This document shows, piece after piece, positions 39,751 through 48,670 of a stretch of 64,000 nucleotides of DNA. This DNA is from Jejuia sp049889775. Lineage in GTDB: Bacteria; Bacteroidota; Bacteroidia; Flavobacteriales; Flavobacteriaceae. How positions within the stretch are numbered: the stretch's first letter is position 1; each line of letters opens with the position of its first letter. The notes under the pieces are model-generated. The model worked only from the letters and a program-made list of their open reading frames with translations, made no database searches and was not told the origin of the DNA. A program made the position numbers and the translations under genes. The stretch lies in assembly GCA_049889775.1 (NCBI GenBank), contig JBMHCT010000018.1, positions 1-64,000 of the forward strand, read 5' to 3'.

Positions 39751-41673
39751 ATGCAGTTTAAAAATCCAGAACTTCTTTACGCTTTATTTTTACTGGTAAT
39801 CCCTATAATTGTTCATTTATTTCAACTCAGAAAGTTTAAAAAGGTACCCTTTACCAATGTTGCTTTTTTAAAGAATGTGGCTATAAAAACTAGAAAAAGT
39901 GCACAGCTTAAAAAGTGGCTTACACTTATAACTAGAATACTACTTTTTGCTGCCATTATTTTAGCATTTGCCCAACCTTATTTTTCTAAAAAGAATAGCA
40001 TAAATCAAACATCTGAAACTGTTATTTATTTGGATAATTCTTTCAGTATGCAAGCTAAGGGAGACAAAGGTGTGCTCTTAAAAAGAGCTATACAAGATAT
40101 TATAAGCTATATACCAGAAGAGAAGTCGATTTCTATTTTAACCAATTCTGAAACGTATAAGAACACCAGTATTGCCGCATTAAAAAATAGTCTTTTACAA
40201 CTACCCTATGCTTCAAATCAGTTATCGCTTAATAAGGTGCTTCTTAAAAGTGAAAGTATCTTTAGTAAGAAACAAAACACTCTTAAAAATCTGATTTTAA
40301 TTTCTGATTTTCAAAATACTTTGGATGATTTTCAACCCGTCAAAGACTCACTGTTACATATTTATTCGGTAAAACTAAACCCGACAAATTCGGAAAATGT
40401 TGCGGTTGATTCAGCTTATATTTCAAACACAAATCCTACCAAAATTCAGTTAACTGTTTCGCTTAAAAATAGTGGTAAAGCAATCGACAACTTACCAGTG
40501 TCCTTGTATAATAACAAAAATCTTATTGCAAAAACTTCGACTGCAATTCAAGATGAAGCTATCGTGGCATTCGATTTACCAAATAACGAGATTATCAATG
40601 GGGAAATAGTCATAAATGATACACACCTTACATTTGACAATAAGCTCTATTTCAATATCAACGCTCAAGAAAAAGTAAACGTTTTAGCTATTAGTGCCTC
40701 TGAAACTGATTTTCTGAAACGCATTTATTCAGAAGATGAATTTAACTTTACATCTTCCTCTATTAATAATTTGAATTATAGTGACATTAGTCAACAAAAT
40801 TTAATTGTTCTGCATGAATTAGAGCGTATTCCTAATGCATTAATACCTACTCTAAAATCGTTTACGGATAATGGAGGTACGTTGCTTACAATTCCTGCTT
40901 CAAGTACAGATATTGATAATTACAACACTCTACTATCAAGTTATAACTTAGGGTATAATAACCTCATATCTTTTCCCAAACGTATTACTAAAATAAATTT
41001 TAGTCACCCTTTATATAATAACGGCGTGTTTGAAAAACGCGTAACTAACTTTCAGTACCCAAAAGTTGAATCATTTTTTGATTTAAATACAAGCACCTCT
41101 TCTATTCTTTCGTTTGAAGATGGCAAATCTTTTCTTGTAAATAGGCAAAATACGTTTCTTTTTACTGCGGCTATTAATAATGACAACTCTAATTTTAAGC
41201 AATCTCCTTTAATAGTTCCAACTCTATACAATATTGGAAAGTACAGCTATAATATTCCACAATTATACTATACAATTGGAATTGAAAACAGCTATGAAGT
41301 TAAAACCAATTTACGTACAGATGGAGTTCTTTCATTAAAGGGAGAGAAAGAAAGTATAATACCTCGGCAGCAAAACTATACCAATAAAGTAGAAATACTA
41401 ACAGATGAAATTCCTAATGAAGCTGGGATATACACTATTGCTAATAAGGAAGAAATAATTGCAAATGTAAGCTACAATTATGATAGGTCTGAAAGTCAAT
41501 TAAACTATCAAAATATTGAAGGTTTTGAAAACATAAAAACAAGCGATTCGATAAGCGCTTTGTTTGAAACCTTAAAAAGTGATACGCAAATTAATGCCTT
41601 ATGGAAATGGTTTGTTATTTTTGCGCTAATTATGCTAATCTTGGAAATGCTCATCTTAAAATACTTTAAATGA
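39751..41673 (+). CDS. BatA-type membrane protein (aerotolerance regulator N-terminal domain)
   Basis: 640 residues. The first ~85 residues match the BatA N-terminal domain: LLYALFLLVIPIIVHLFQLRKFKKVPFTNVAFLK followed by a second helix (ITRILLFAAIILAFAQPYF). Then a von Willebrand A-like region with a MIDAS start VIYLDNSFSMQAKG (DxSxS) and ILISDFQNT, a long periplasmic beta-rich part, and a C-terminal helix (IFALIMLILEMLIL). Bat proteins work with MoxR ATPases in Bacteroidota, but no moxR or other bat gene is adjacent. It overlaps the next gene by 4 nt, so coupling is likely. Confidence 0.85.
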   Translation: MQFKNPELLYALFLLVIPIIVHLFQLRKFKKVPFTNVAFLKNVAIKTRKSAQLKKWLTLITRILLFAAIILAFAQPYFSKKNSINQTSETVIYLDNSFSMQAKGDKGVLLKRAIQDIISYIPEEKSISILTNSETYKNTSIAALKNSLLQLPYASNQLSLNKVLLKSESIFSKKQNTLKNLILISDFQNTLDDFQPVKDSLLHIYSVKLNPTNSENVAVDSAYISNTNPTKIQLTVSLKNSGKAIDNLPVSLYNNKNLIAKTSTAIQDEAIVAFDLPNNEIINGEIVINDTHLTFDNKLYFNINAQEKVNVLAISASETDFLKRIYSEDEFNFTSSSINNLNYSDISQQNLIVLHELERIPNALIPTLKSFTDNGGTLLTIPASSTDIDNYNTLLSSYNLGYNNLISFPKRITKINFSHPLYNNGVFEKRVTNFQYPKVESFFDLNTSTSSILSFEDGKSFLVNRQNTFLFTAAINNDNSNFKQSPLIVPTLYNIGKYSYNIPQLYYTIGIENSYEVKTNLRTDGVLSLKGEKESIIPRQQNYTNKVEILTDEIPNEAGIYTIANKEEIIANVSYNYDRSESQLNYQNIEGFENIKTSDSISALFETLKSDTQINALWKWFVIFALIMLILEMLILKYFK

Positions 41674-42923
41674 ACATACTCATCAAATCCGCCAAAATAT
41701 TAGATTCTAAAAGTGATTTTCATAACACTACAAATGATATTTTAATTGAGGATGGATGGATTACTAAAATAGGAACCAGTTTAAAAAATCCAGATAAGTA
41801 CGAGGAAGTTCATTTGGAAAACCTTCACGTTTCCCAAGGTTGGTTTGATAGCAGTGTTTCTTTTGGAGAGCCAGGATTTGAGGAGCGAGAAACCATTGAA
41901 AATGGTATCAAAACAGCCGCATTATCTGGTTTTACCTCTGTTGCGGTCAATCCCAATACGTATCCTGTTGTAGATACAAGTGCTGATGTGGCGTTCCTTA
42001 AAGCAAAAGCTCAAAATAAAGTAGTTTCTATTTATCCAATCGGAGCGCTAACCAAGGGTGCCAATGGCGAGGATTTAGCCGAATTGTTCGACATGAAAAA
42101 TGCGGGAGCAACAGCTTTTTACGATTATAAAAGCCCCATTGCGAACCCCAATTTATTAAAAATAGCGCTGTTATATGCCGACAATTTTGGTGGACTCGTA
42201 TGCTCCTATCCCAATGAATCTAAAATTTCAGGGAAAGGTGTTATGAATGAAAACTTTACAAGTACCTCTTTAGGACTTAAAGGTATTCCCGCACTTGCAG
42301 AGGAACTTCAAATAGCTAGAGATATATTCTTATTAGAATATACTGGTGGAAAGTTACACATCCCTACTGTTTCAGCTGCAAGAAGTGTTGAATTAATAAG
42401 AGCGGCTAAGGCTAAAAAATTGGATGTTAGCTGTAGTGTGGCAATCCATAATTTATGTTTTACAGATGAAAGTTTGACTGATTTTGACACCAATTTTAAA
42501 GTTAAACCACCATTAAGAACCCAAGCTGATATTGATGCTTTACTTGAGGCTGTGAAAGATGGAACGATTGATATGGTTACAAGTGATCATAATCCACTAG
42601 ATATAGAATTAAAGAAAGTTGAATTTGATCACGCCGAATACGGCACAATAGGATTAGAAAGTGCTTTTGGAGTCCTACTTAAAAACTTCACATTGAAGAA
42701 AACAATTGATGTGCTTACTAAAGGTAAAGAACGATTTGGTATTCCTAAATATCCTTTGCAAATTGGCGTAAAAGCAGATATAACGCTCTTTAATCCGAAC
42801 CCAAAGTACATTTTTACAGAAGAACATATATATTCTAAATCACTTAATTCTATGTTCCTAGGCACTGAATTAAAGGGTCATGTTTATGGCGTTATTGCCA
42901 ATAATACAAAGGTTTTAAAATAG
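41670..42923 (+). CDS. Dihydroorotase-like protein, probably catalytically dead
   Basis: 417 residues with the class I dihydroorotase fold: NILIKSAKILD start, an EPGFEERETIENG block, and TSDHNPLDIELK near the end. In active enzymes metal is bound by the DxHxH motif; here it is D60-S-S-V-S64, so both His are Ser. The later His in the HVS-type motif is also lost (IPTVSAARSVELI). It therefore cannot hold the binuclear zinc centre. Pseudo-dihydroorotases of this kind (PyrC' in Pseudomonas) hold aspartate transcarbamoylase together; that role is inference here because pyrB is not in the window. It is coupled to BatA by a 4-nt overlap. Confidence 0.88.
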   Translation: MNILIKSAKILDSKSDFHNTTNDILIEDGWITKIGTSLKNPDKYEEVHLENLHVSQGWFDSSVSFGEPGFEERETIENGIKTAALSGFTSVAVNPNTYPVVDTSADVAFLKAKAQNKVVSIYPIGALTKGANGEDLAELFDMKNAGATAFYDYKSPIANPNLLKIALLYADNFGGLVCSYPNESKISGKGVMNENFTSTSLGLKGIPALAEELQIARDIFLLEYTGGKLHIPTVSAARSVELIRAAKAKKLDVSCSVAIHNLCFTDESLTDFDTNFKVKPPLRTQADIDALLEAVKDGTIDMVTSDHNPLDIELKKVEFDHAEYGTIGLESAFGVLLKNFTLKKTIDVLTKGKERFGIPKYPLQIGVKADITLFNPNPKYIFTEEHIYSKSLNSMFLGTELKGHVYGVIANNTKVLK

Positions 42924-42925
42924 AT

Positions 42926-43258
42926 ATGACACAATACGAGATAAAGGAAGGTAAAGGTTTATCAATTGTAAGTTATTTAGGAGTTATAGGAATTTTAATA
43001 GCTTATTTCATGAATAATGATAAAAAAAATGGCTTTGTTAGTTTCAACGTTAGACAATCTATGGGATTATGGATAATGTTCCACCTTTTTGCATTTGTTG
43101 CAAGCTCTTTTGATAGTTGGATGGTTACCTCTGCATTCTATTTGTGTTTTGCCGTACTTATTATTTACGCACTTATTAATGTTGTTAATGAAAAAGTGCA
43201 GACCGTGCCTGTAGTTGGAGATTTATTTCAACGAATTTTTGCAAATGTTGGTGAATAA
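42926..43258 (+). CDS. DUF4870/Tic20-like small membrane protein
   Basis: 110 residues with three to four membrane helices: an N-terminal GKGLSIVSYLGVIGILIAYF, a FVSFNVRQSMGLWIMFHLFAF segment with the conserved Arg-Gln, and a C-terminal VPVVGDLFQRIF amphipathic end. This pattern is the DUF4870 group, related in form to Tic20; some are labelled import components, but function is unproven. It starts 2 nt after the dihydroorotase-like gene and ends 1 nt before the esterase gene. Confidence 0.75.
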   Translation: MTQYEIKEGKGLSIVSYLGVIGILIAYFMNNDKKNGFVSFNVRQSMGLWIMFHLFAFVASSFDSWMVTSAFYLCFAVLIIYALINVVNEKVQTVPVVGDLFQRIFANVGE

Positions 43259-43915
43259 ATGTTACACACTTCTCTCTCTTTAGATTACGTTTTAAGACCA
43301 TCTATTTTAGAAAAAGATGCACCTCTCTTGGTTATGTTGCATGGTTATGGCAGTGATGAAAATGACTTGTTTTCATTTGCCTCTGAACTTCCAAAGGAAT
43401 TAATAATAGTTTCTGCGCGTGCACCATATCCAATGCAACCCTTTGGAAATGCTTGGTATGCTATTAATTTTGATGCTGAAAAAGGCAAATGGAATGACAA
43501 TGAGCAGGCGCTACATTCTGTAGAACTTATTTCGAAATTTTTAGATGAAATTATTGATGCTTACAATGTCGATGCATCAAAAACTACACTTTTAGGTTTT
43601 AGTCAAGGGAGTATTTTAAGTTATGCCGTTGCGCTTACATACCCAAATAAAGTAAAGAATATTATTGCACTAAGTGGATATGTTAATAAAGATATTTTAC
43701 CAAAACATCTTGATAAAAGCGAATTAGCTAACTTAGATTTTTATTGTTCCCACGGTAGTGTAGATCAAGTGATTCCTCCAGATTGGGCGAGACAAACAAA
43801 ACCTTTTTTGGATGATTTAAACATTAGTAACATTTACTCTGAATTTCCGGTTGGTCATGGTGTTGCGCCTCAGAATTTTTATGAGTTTAAGGAATGGTTA
43901 AATAAACGTATTTAA
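43259..43915 (+). CDS. Phospholipase/carboxylesterase (alpha/beta hydrolase)
   Basis: 218 residues of the small esterase/acyl-protein-thioesterase-like family. Catalytic triad positions are visible: Ser in LLGFSQGSILSYA (GxSxG), Asp in HGSVDQVIPPD and His in FPVGHGVAP. An oxyanion LHGYGSDENDL block lies near the N-terminus. No signal peptide, so probably cytosolic. Last gene of the BatA operon; substrate unknown. Confidence 0.9.
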   Translation: MLHTSLSLDYVLRPSILEKDAPLLVMLHGYGSDENDLFSFASELPKELIIVSARAPYPMQPFGNAWYAINFDAEKGKWNDNEQALHSVELISKFLDEIIDAYNVDASKTTLLGFSQGSILSYAVALTYPNKVKNIIALSGYVNKDILPKHLDKSELANLDFYCSHGSVDQVIPPDWARQTKPFLDDLNISNIYSEFPVGHGVAPQNFYEFKEWLNKRI

Positions 43916-44008
43916 ACATTTAGGGGTTTAATTATCATTTAGTAATATAAATCCTGTTGTATCACAAGGATTAATAAACATTCTAATCAATTTTGTTTAT
44001 TTTTTTTA

Positions 44009-44028
44009 TAATTTTGTAAAACAAAATT
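44009..44028 (+). promoter_or_regulatory. -7 box TAATTTTG with overlapping palindrome before crtW
   Basis: TAATTTTG (44009-44016) is an exact box, 16 nt before ATG 44033. It overlaps the perfect 8-bp dyad AATTTTGT-AAA-ACAAAATT (44010-44028), a plausible repressor or activator site controlling pigment synthesis. Confidence 0.45.
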
Positions 44029-44032
44029 AATT

Positions 44033-44734
44033 ATGTCTAAAAGAAAAATATTGTCTCTCCCAATTGATCCTTACGGAACTATTATTGGTAGTAGTATTAT
44101 TTTATTCTGGACAATTAGTTTACTTTATCTATTAAACTGGAATTTAAGTTTTAGCAATCCACTTACCTATTTAATGGTTTTAATACAAACCCACTTGTAC
44201 ACGGGTTTATTTATAACAGCCCATGATTCAATGCATGGTACTGTTTCTAAAAATATGAAATTGAATAAATTTTTAGGATGGATAACATCACTCCTATTTG
44301 CCTATAATTTTTATAATTTCTTATTCGAAAAACACCATGAGCACCACAAGCACGTGGCTTCAGAGAAGGATCCCGATTATCATGAATCTGTAAAATTAGG
44401 CATTTGGTACTGGAATTTTATAAAGCGCTATACTAATCTAAAACAGCTTATTCTAATGGGAACTACACTTACTGTTTTAAGTTTTATTTTTCCTATTGAA
44501 AATATTTTACTTTTTTGGATGTTCCCTAGTGTACTAGCCACATTTCAGCTGTTTTACTTTGGAACATATATTCCTCATAAAAATGGGCATGAACATCATG
44601 ATAACAAACATAAAGCTACTACTCAGAAAAAAAATCACCTAGTGGCTTTCTTAACATGCTATTTTTTTGGTTACCATTATGAGCACCATGATGCGCCAGG
44701 TGTACCTTGGTGGCGTTTATGGAAAATGAAGTGA
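44033..44734 (+). CDS. crtW: Beta-carotene ketolase, CrtW-type (fatty acid desaturase superfamily)
   Basis: A 233-residue membrane di-iron oxygenase. The His clusters are those of CrtW: ITAHDSMHGT, EKHHEHHKHVASEKDPDYH and FGYHYEHHDAPGVPWWRLW at the C-terminus, with YFGTYIPHKNGHEHHD between. CrtW oxidises the C4 position of beta-ionone rings to make echinenone, canthaxanthin or, after hydroxylation, astaxanthin-type pigments. No other carotenoid gene (crtB, crtI, crtY, crtZ) is nearby, so the pathway is dispersed. A simple fatty acyl desaturase is the alternative but fits the PWWRLW end less well. Confidence 0.85.
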   Translation: MSKRKILSLPIDPYGTIIGSSIILFWTISLLYLLNWNLSFSNPLTYLMVLIQTHLYTGLFITAHDSMHGTVSKNMKLNKFLGWITSLLFAYNFYNFLFEKHHEHHKHVASEKDPDYHESVKLGIWYWNFIKRYTNLKQLILMGTTLTVLSFIFPIENILLFWMFPSVLATFQLFYFGTYIPHKNGHEHHDNKHKATTQKKNHLVAFLTCYFFGYHYEHHDAPGVPWWRLWKMK

Positions 44735-44753
44735 CCCTTGTTAATTAATTCTT

Positions 44754-45458
44754 TTAGGAATTTATCACAAGCCTAAAGCCTTCACCATGAATATTGAGTA
44801 TTTCTACTTTTTCGTCTAACTTCAAGTATTTACGAAGTTTCGCTATATAAACATCCATACTTCTTGAGGTGAAATAGTTGTCATCTCTCCAAATTTTTGT
44901 CAAGGCTAACTCCCTAGGCATTAGGTCGTTTTCATGTAACGCCAATAAACGTAATAACTCGTTTTCCTTTGGAGATAGTTTCACTGGTTCACCGCCATCA
45001 AATCTTAAAAAGCGTAATTTTGAATTCAAGTGAAAACGGCCAATAGTAAATTCAAACTGTTTGCTATCTGCAATGGTTTCGGTCGCTTTACGCTGCATGA
45101 TTGCTTTAATTTTCATCAGCAGCACTTCACTATCAAATGGTTTATTTAAATAATCATCTGCTCCAACTTTATAACCTTTCAAAACATCCTCTTTCATTGC
45201 TTTAGCTGTTAAAAATACAATGGGAACATCTGTGTTTTTTTCACGAATTTCCTTAGCTAAAGTAAAACCGTCTTTATAGGGCATCATAACATCAAGAATA
45301 CATAAATCATAATCATCTTTCTTGAATTTTTCAAAACCTTCCATACCATTTTTAGCATGCACGACATCATAGTCGTTCATCATCAAATAATCTCTAAGTA
45401 CGGTTCCGAAATTTGGATCGTCTTCAACTAATAAAATTTTCTTGTTTTGTTCTTCCAT
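44754..45458 (-). CDS. OmpR-family response regulator (RprY-like)
   Basis: 234 residues: an N-terminal receiver with the acidic pocket (EDD), phospho-acceptor Asp in LCILDVMMPYKDG (near residue 55), conserved Thr/Lys (FLTAKA, LNKPFD), and a C-terminal OmpR winged helix (LRFLRFDGGEPVKLSPKENELLRLL, SRSMDVYIAKLRKYL). It follows its kinase with a 7-nt gap, so the two are cotranscribed. The pair resembles RprX/RprY of Bacteroides, which governs stress and redox functions; the stimulus here is not evident. Confidence 0.95.
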   Translation of the reverse strand: MEEQNKKILLVEDDPNFGTVLRDYLMMNDYDVVHAKNGMEGFEKFKKDDYDLCILDVMMPYKDGFTLAKEIREKNTDVPIVFLTAKAMKEDVLKGYKVGADDYLNKPFDSEVLLMKIKAIMQRKATETIADSKQFEFTIGRFHLNSKLRFLRFDGGEPVKLSPKENELLRLLALHENDLMPRELALTKIWRDDNYFTSRSMDVYIAKLRKYLKLDEKVEILNIHGEGFRLVINS

Positions 45459-45465
45459 AATTTTT

Positions 45466-47046
45466 CTATGATATTACAGGAAGTTTAATTGTAAATGTAC
45501 TTCCCTTACCTTTTTCACTTTCTACAGATATAAATCCTTGATGATCATCAATAATCCGTTTTACATATGCCAAACCTAAACCGTGACCTTTTACATTATG
45601 AATATCACCTGTATGCTCTCTATAAAATTTTTCAAAAACACGTTTTACGGCTGCTTTACTCATTCCACTACCTTGGTCTTGTATTTTTAATAAAATAGTT
45701 GTCCCCACATTTTCTGTGAATACATCAATTTTAGGTGCTTCGGGTGAATATTTTATGGCGTTATCCAGTATATTCACAATCACATTCGTAAAATGCATAT
45801 CATTGGCTAAAACCGAATTCTGATCTGCATCTAAATGCTTCTTAATATAGCCTTTTCTGTCTTCAACAATTAATTCTACATGACTGATAGCAACATCAAT
45901 TATATCATGTAAATCAACTCTATCTTTACTTATATTAAGTTCATTCTTTTCAAGTTTAGATATGCGCAGTACATTTTCAACCTGTGCGTGCATTCGCTTA
46001 TTCTCCTCTTTTATCATGTTAAGATACCGTACAACCTTATCTTTATCTTCAATAATTTTTGGGTTTTTAATCGCATCTAACGCCAAATTAATAGTGGCAA
46101 TGGGCGTTTTAAACTCGTGCGTCATGTTATTAATGAAATCCGTTTTTATTTGTGAGATTTTGCGTTGTTTCACCAATTGAAATAATGCACTGGAATAGGC
46201 AATAATTATAATTGATGTAAAAATTATTGAGAGTAAAATCATAACATAAATAGACGATAATATATGGCGACTATCATGAGGAAAATTTACTAAAAGTCTA
46301 TAGGGGTTCGGATTCTTTTTATTTGGAAAAAAAGGGACTTCAAATGTGGATTTTTTGTCATACTCAAAATCATTACTTTTTATTTTTGTTGCCAAATCCT
46401 TGCTGTACACTGCAAATTCAAAACCAATTTTAATGGAATCTTGCCGAAATCTTTCAGAGAGTAAATTACGCAGTTCGTCAACCGAAACCCTTTGATGAAT
46501 CATCCGTTTATAGGATAAGTCCTTATACAGATCCTCAAATAAAATCTTATCCGTACTAGAAATATTATCTAATAGTTGCAACTTTTGAGTTGTACTAAGC
46601 GCATCATCAAATGTATTTTTTCTGTACGTCTTGGTCTCTCGCTCTGTGGAAATTTTCTTGACACTTAGCGAATCATTTTCAAAACTATCTAAACTTATGT
46701 CAAAGAACGGCGAATTGAACTTTAAGTTCTCTTCCAACATACCATAACTCAACACAACCGTTTCATCCTCATCAGTATTATCTACGATATATAGGTTGCG
46801 AACCGCCGAGGTATCTACCGTAGTGCCATCATCGGTCAACATCTCGTTCAGTTGATGCACGTATGCTGCATATTCCCTTTTTTCCAACGTATTCGAAACA
46901 TTATACAATGTTTTTTTTACATTAGAAACGAAACGCTTTTTCTCGTTCTGTACTGAGTTGTTTATATAATATGCCTGAACAAAAATAATTCCTATTAAAG
47001 ACAGACTCATTAATATGATTAATAGGACAAATACTCTTTTGCTCAT
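45466..47046 (-). CDS. Sensor histidine kinase (RprX-like)
   Basis: 526 residues: TM1 (about 5-26), a periplasmic sensor of about 230 residues, TM2 (about 268-290), HisKA with FINNMTHEFKTPIATI (His near residue 314), and an HATPase_c domain with N-box VIVNILDNAIKYS, DQGSGM and GHGLGLAYVKRII. No HAMP motif is obvious. It phosphorylates the response regulator encoded just downstream. The TAATTTTG box lies exactly 4 nt before the ATG with a TTG 17 nt further up, so the mRNA may be leaderless. Confidence 0.94.
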   Translation of the reverse strand: MSKRVFVLLIILMSLSLIGIIFVQAYYINNSVQNEKKRFVSNVKKTLYNVSNTLEKREYAAYVHQLNEMLTDDGTTVDTSAVRNLYIVDNTDEDETVVLSYGMLEENLKFNSPFFDISLDSFENDSLSVKKISTERETKTYRKNTFDDALSTTQKLQLLDNISSTDKILFEDLYKDLSYKRMIHQRVSVDELRNLLSERFRQDSIKIGFEFAVYSKDLATKIKSNDFEYDKKSTFEVPFFPNKKNPNPYRLLVNFPHDSRHILSSIYVMILLSIIFTSIIIIAYSSALFQLVKQRKISQIKTDFINNMTHEFKTPIATINLALDAIKNPKIIEDKDKVVRYLNMIKEENKRMHAQVENVLRISKLEKNELNISKDRVDLHDIIDVAISHVELIVEDRKGYIKKHLDADQNSVLANDMHFTNVIVNILDNAIKYSPEAPKIDVFTENVGTTILLKIQDQGSGMSKAAVKRVFEKFYREHTGDIHNVKGHGLGLAYVKRIIDDHQGFISVESEKGKGSTFTIKLPVIS

Positions 47047-47050
47047 TACC

Positions 47051-47078
47051 CAAAATTAGTATTTTAACATTTAGTCAA
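47051..47078 (-). promoter_or_regulatory. Promoter TTG-N17-TAATTTTG, 4 nt before the kinase ATG
   Basis: On the minus strand TTG (47076-47078) and TAATTTTG (47051-47058) match the Flavobacterium consensus spacing exactly; the ATG at 47046 follows after GGTA. Confidence 0.65.
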
Positions 47079-47123
47079 GTTAGCATTTAACCTTACATTA
47101 ACAAAAATGTTAAAATTTAAGAT

Positions 47124-47711
47124 TTATTGTATTTGAAGAAGAATTTTTCTGTGAATGTCATACACCTGCGCCTTAGTGTTTTCAAGTGTTTTGTTAATTA
47201 TAACATAATCAGAAAGTTGTACTTTTTTTGCGTCGCTCCATTGGTTTTTCATTATGGCTTCTATCTTATCTTTTGAAGTGGAATCACGTTTTAAAAGTCT
47301 TTGTATACGTAAATTTTTAGGGGCGGTAACCGTAATAACATAGTCGCAAGTAGAATTACCACCATTTTCAAATAAAATAGCAACCTCCTTGATGACGTAT
47401 GGCGATTTTTGTTTAGCCACCCATTTTGTAAAATGACGCGCTACTCTAGGATGCACAATGGCATTCATTTGCTCTAGATAGTTTTTGTCATTAAAAATTT
47501 TGTTAGCCAAATATGGCCGATTAAGTTCTTCGTTTATAAAGGCTTGGTTTCCAAAAAGTTGAATCAATTTACGTTTGATAACTTTTGATCTATTCATTAG
47601 CTTTTTAGCTTCATTATCAGCAATATAAACGGGAACACCTAAAGCTTTAAATTCATTAGCTACAGTGGTTTTCCCACTACCAATTCCACCAGTAAGACCA
47701 ACTATTATCAT
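47124..47711 (-). CDS. coaE: Dephospho-CoA kinase
   Basis: CoaE phosphorylates the 3'-OH of dephospho-CoA in the last step of coenzyme A synthesis. The 195-residue protein starts with the P-loop IIVGLTGGIGSGKTTVA, followed by YIADNEAKKLM, NAIVHPRVARHF and a lid region with QRLLKRDSTSKDKIEAIMKNQ. Length is normal. The ATG overlaps the end of the YbbR-like gene by 4 nt (coupled). Confidence 0.96.
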   Translation of the reverse strand: MIIVGLTGGIGSGKTTVANEFKALGVPVYIADNEAKKLMNRSKVIKRKLIQLFGNQAFINEELNRPYLANKIFNDKNYLEQMNAIVHPRVARHFTKWVAKQKSPYVIKEVAILFENGGNSTCDYVITVTAPKNLRIQRLLKRDSTSKDKIEAIMKNQWSDAKKVQLSDYVIINKTLENTKAQVYDIHRKILLQIQ

Positions 47712-48670
47712 TTTAAAATTATAAATTCTATATGCTGTTGATTAAGTTTTACACGCTTCACGCTCTTGGGCTGTTGTACCAATTCTGGTATTAAGAAAGA
47801 TTGTTGTGTATCTACTTTTTCAAAATCGCATACTATTTTAAAATCATTAGCCTTAACGGAGGCGAATTCCTTCAAACTGGTATAAAAAGATACTTTTAGC
47901 ATTTTTGGAAAATACTTGATAGAAATATCTTCTTTAGTATTTATAATTTGAACAGGTACTGTCAAAGTACCTTCAGTAAATTTTTCAACATCAGCCGTAA
48001 GGTTTACTTTCATAGCAGAAAATTTTAAGTCCTTAGTGTTCTTAGGTAGAATTAATTTCACCTCAGTATCAATATCAGATTTAATGTCATTGAGAATAAC
48101 TTGCTCTGTCTTTAAAATTTCTATGTTTTGAACAACTTCATGCGGACCTATAACCGTTATAGAATCAGGAGTAACTTCATAATTATTTAAAACATCAAAT
48201 CCAGGAGCAAAGGTAATATCTGTATTAATCGCAACCGGTATTTTTCGAACCAAGTTAGTATCGTATTTGAATCTTAATGTATCTGGACTAATGTTTAATA
48301 TTTTAGTTTCATTTTGAAATTGTTCCATTTCATTGATATAAGAAATGGACTTGGTATAAATGAAATTGTCACGAATCGTGTAAACCTCATTTGAAAAATC
48401 TATTTTCAATTTAGGTTGATTAAAATAATACGTTAACCATTTGAATCCGTGAGTTTTAAGCGTTATTTTTAATTTATTGCTCGAGTCGTTAAGGACAACC
48501 TTGTCCTCTGGCACATTGATCTTGTCTATATTAAAAACCACGGTATTTGTGTATTCCTTTGAAAGCTTAGAAAAAATTAAAATAACAAAAGCCGATAGCA
48601 CGAATAAAAGAAAGACATTCAATCTCTTATTTTTTATAGATGCTATTAACTTCTCTTTAAGCTTTTTCAT
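47708..48670 (-). CDS. YbbR/CdaR-like domain protein
   Basis: 320 residues: one N-terminal membrane helix (VFLLFVLSAFVILIFSKL) and a periplasmic part built of YbbR-like beta repeats, with the family hallmark EVTPDSITVIGPHEVVQNI and related LNISPDTLRFKYD. In Firmicutes YbbR (CdaR) regulates the cyclic-di-AMP synthase CdaA; no cdaA is adjacent here, so function is uncertain. It sits between a glycosyltransferase and coaE, overlapping coaE by 4 nt and sharing one base with the glycosyltransferase gene. Confidence 0.8.
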   Translation of the reverse strand: MKKLKEKLIASIKNKRLNVFLLFVLSAFVILIFSKLSKEYTNTVVFNIDKINVPEDKVVLNDSSNKLKITLKTHGFKWLTYYFNQPKLKIDFSNEVYTIRDNFIYTKSISYINEMEQFQNETKILNISPDTLRFKYDTNLVRKIPVAINTDITFAPGFDVLNNYEVTPDSITVIGPHEVVQNIEILKTEQVILNDIKSDIDTEVKLILPKNTKDLKFSAMKVNLTADVEKFTEGTLTVPVQIINTKEDISIKYFPKMLKVSFYTSLKEFASVKANDFKIVCDFEKVDTQQSFLIPELVQQPKSVKRVKLNQQHIEFIILK

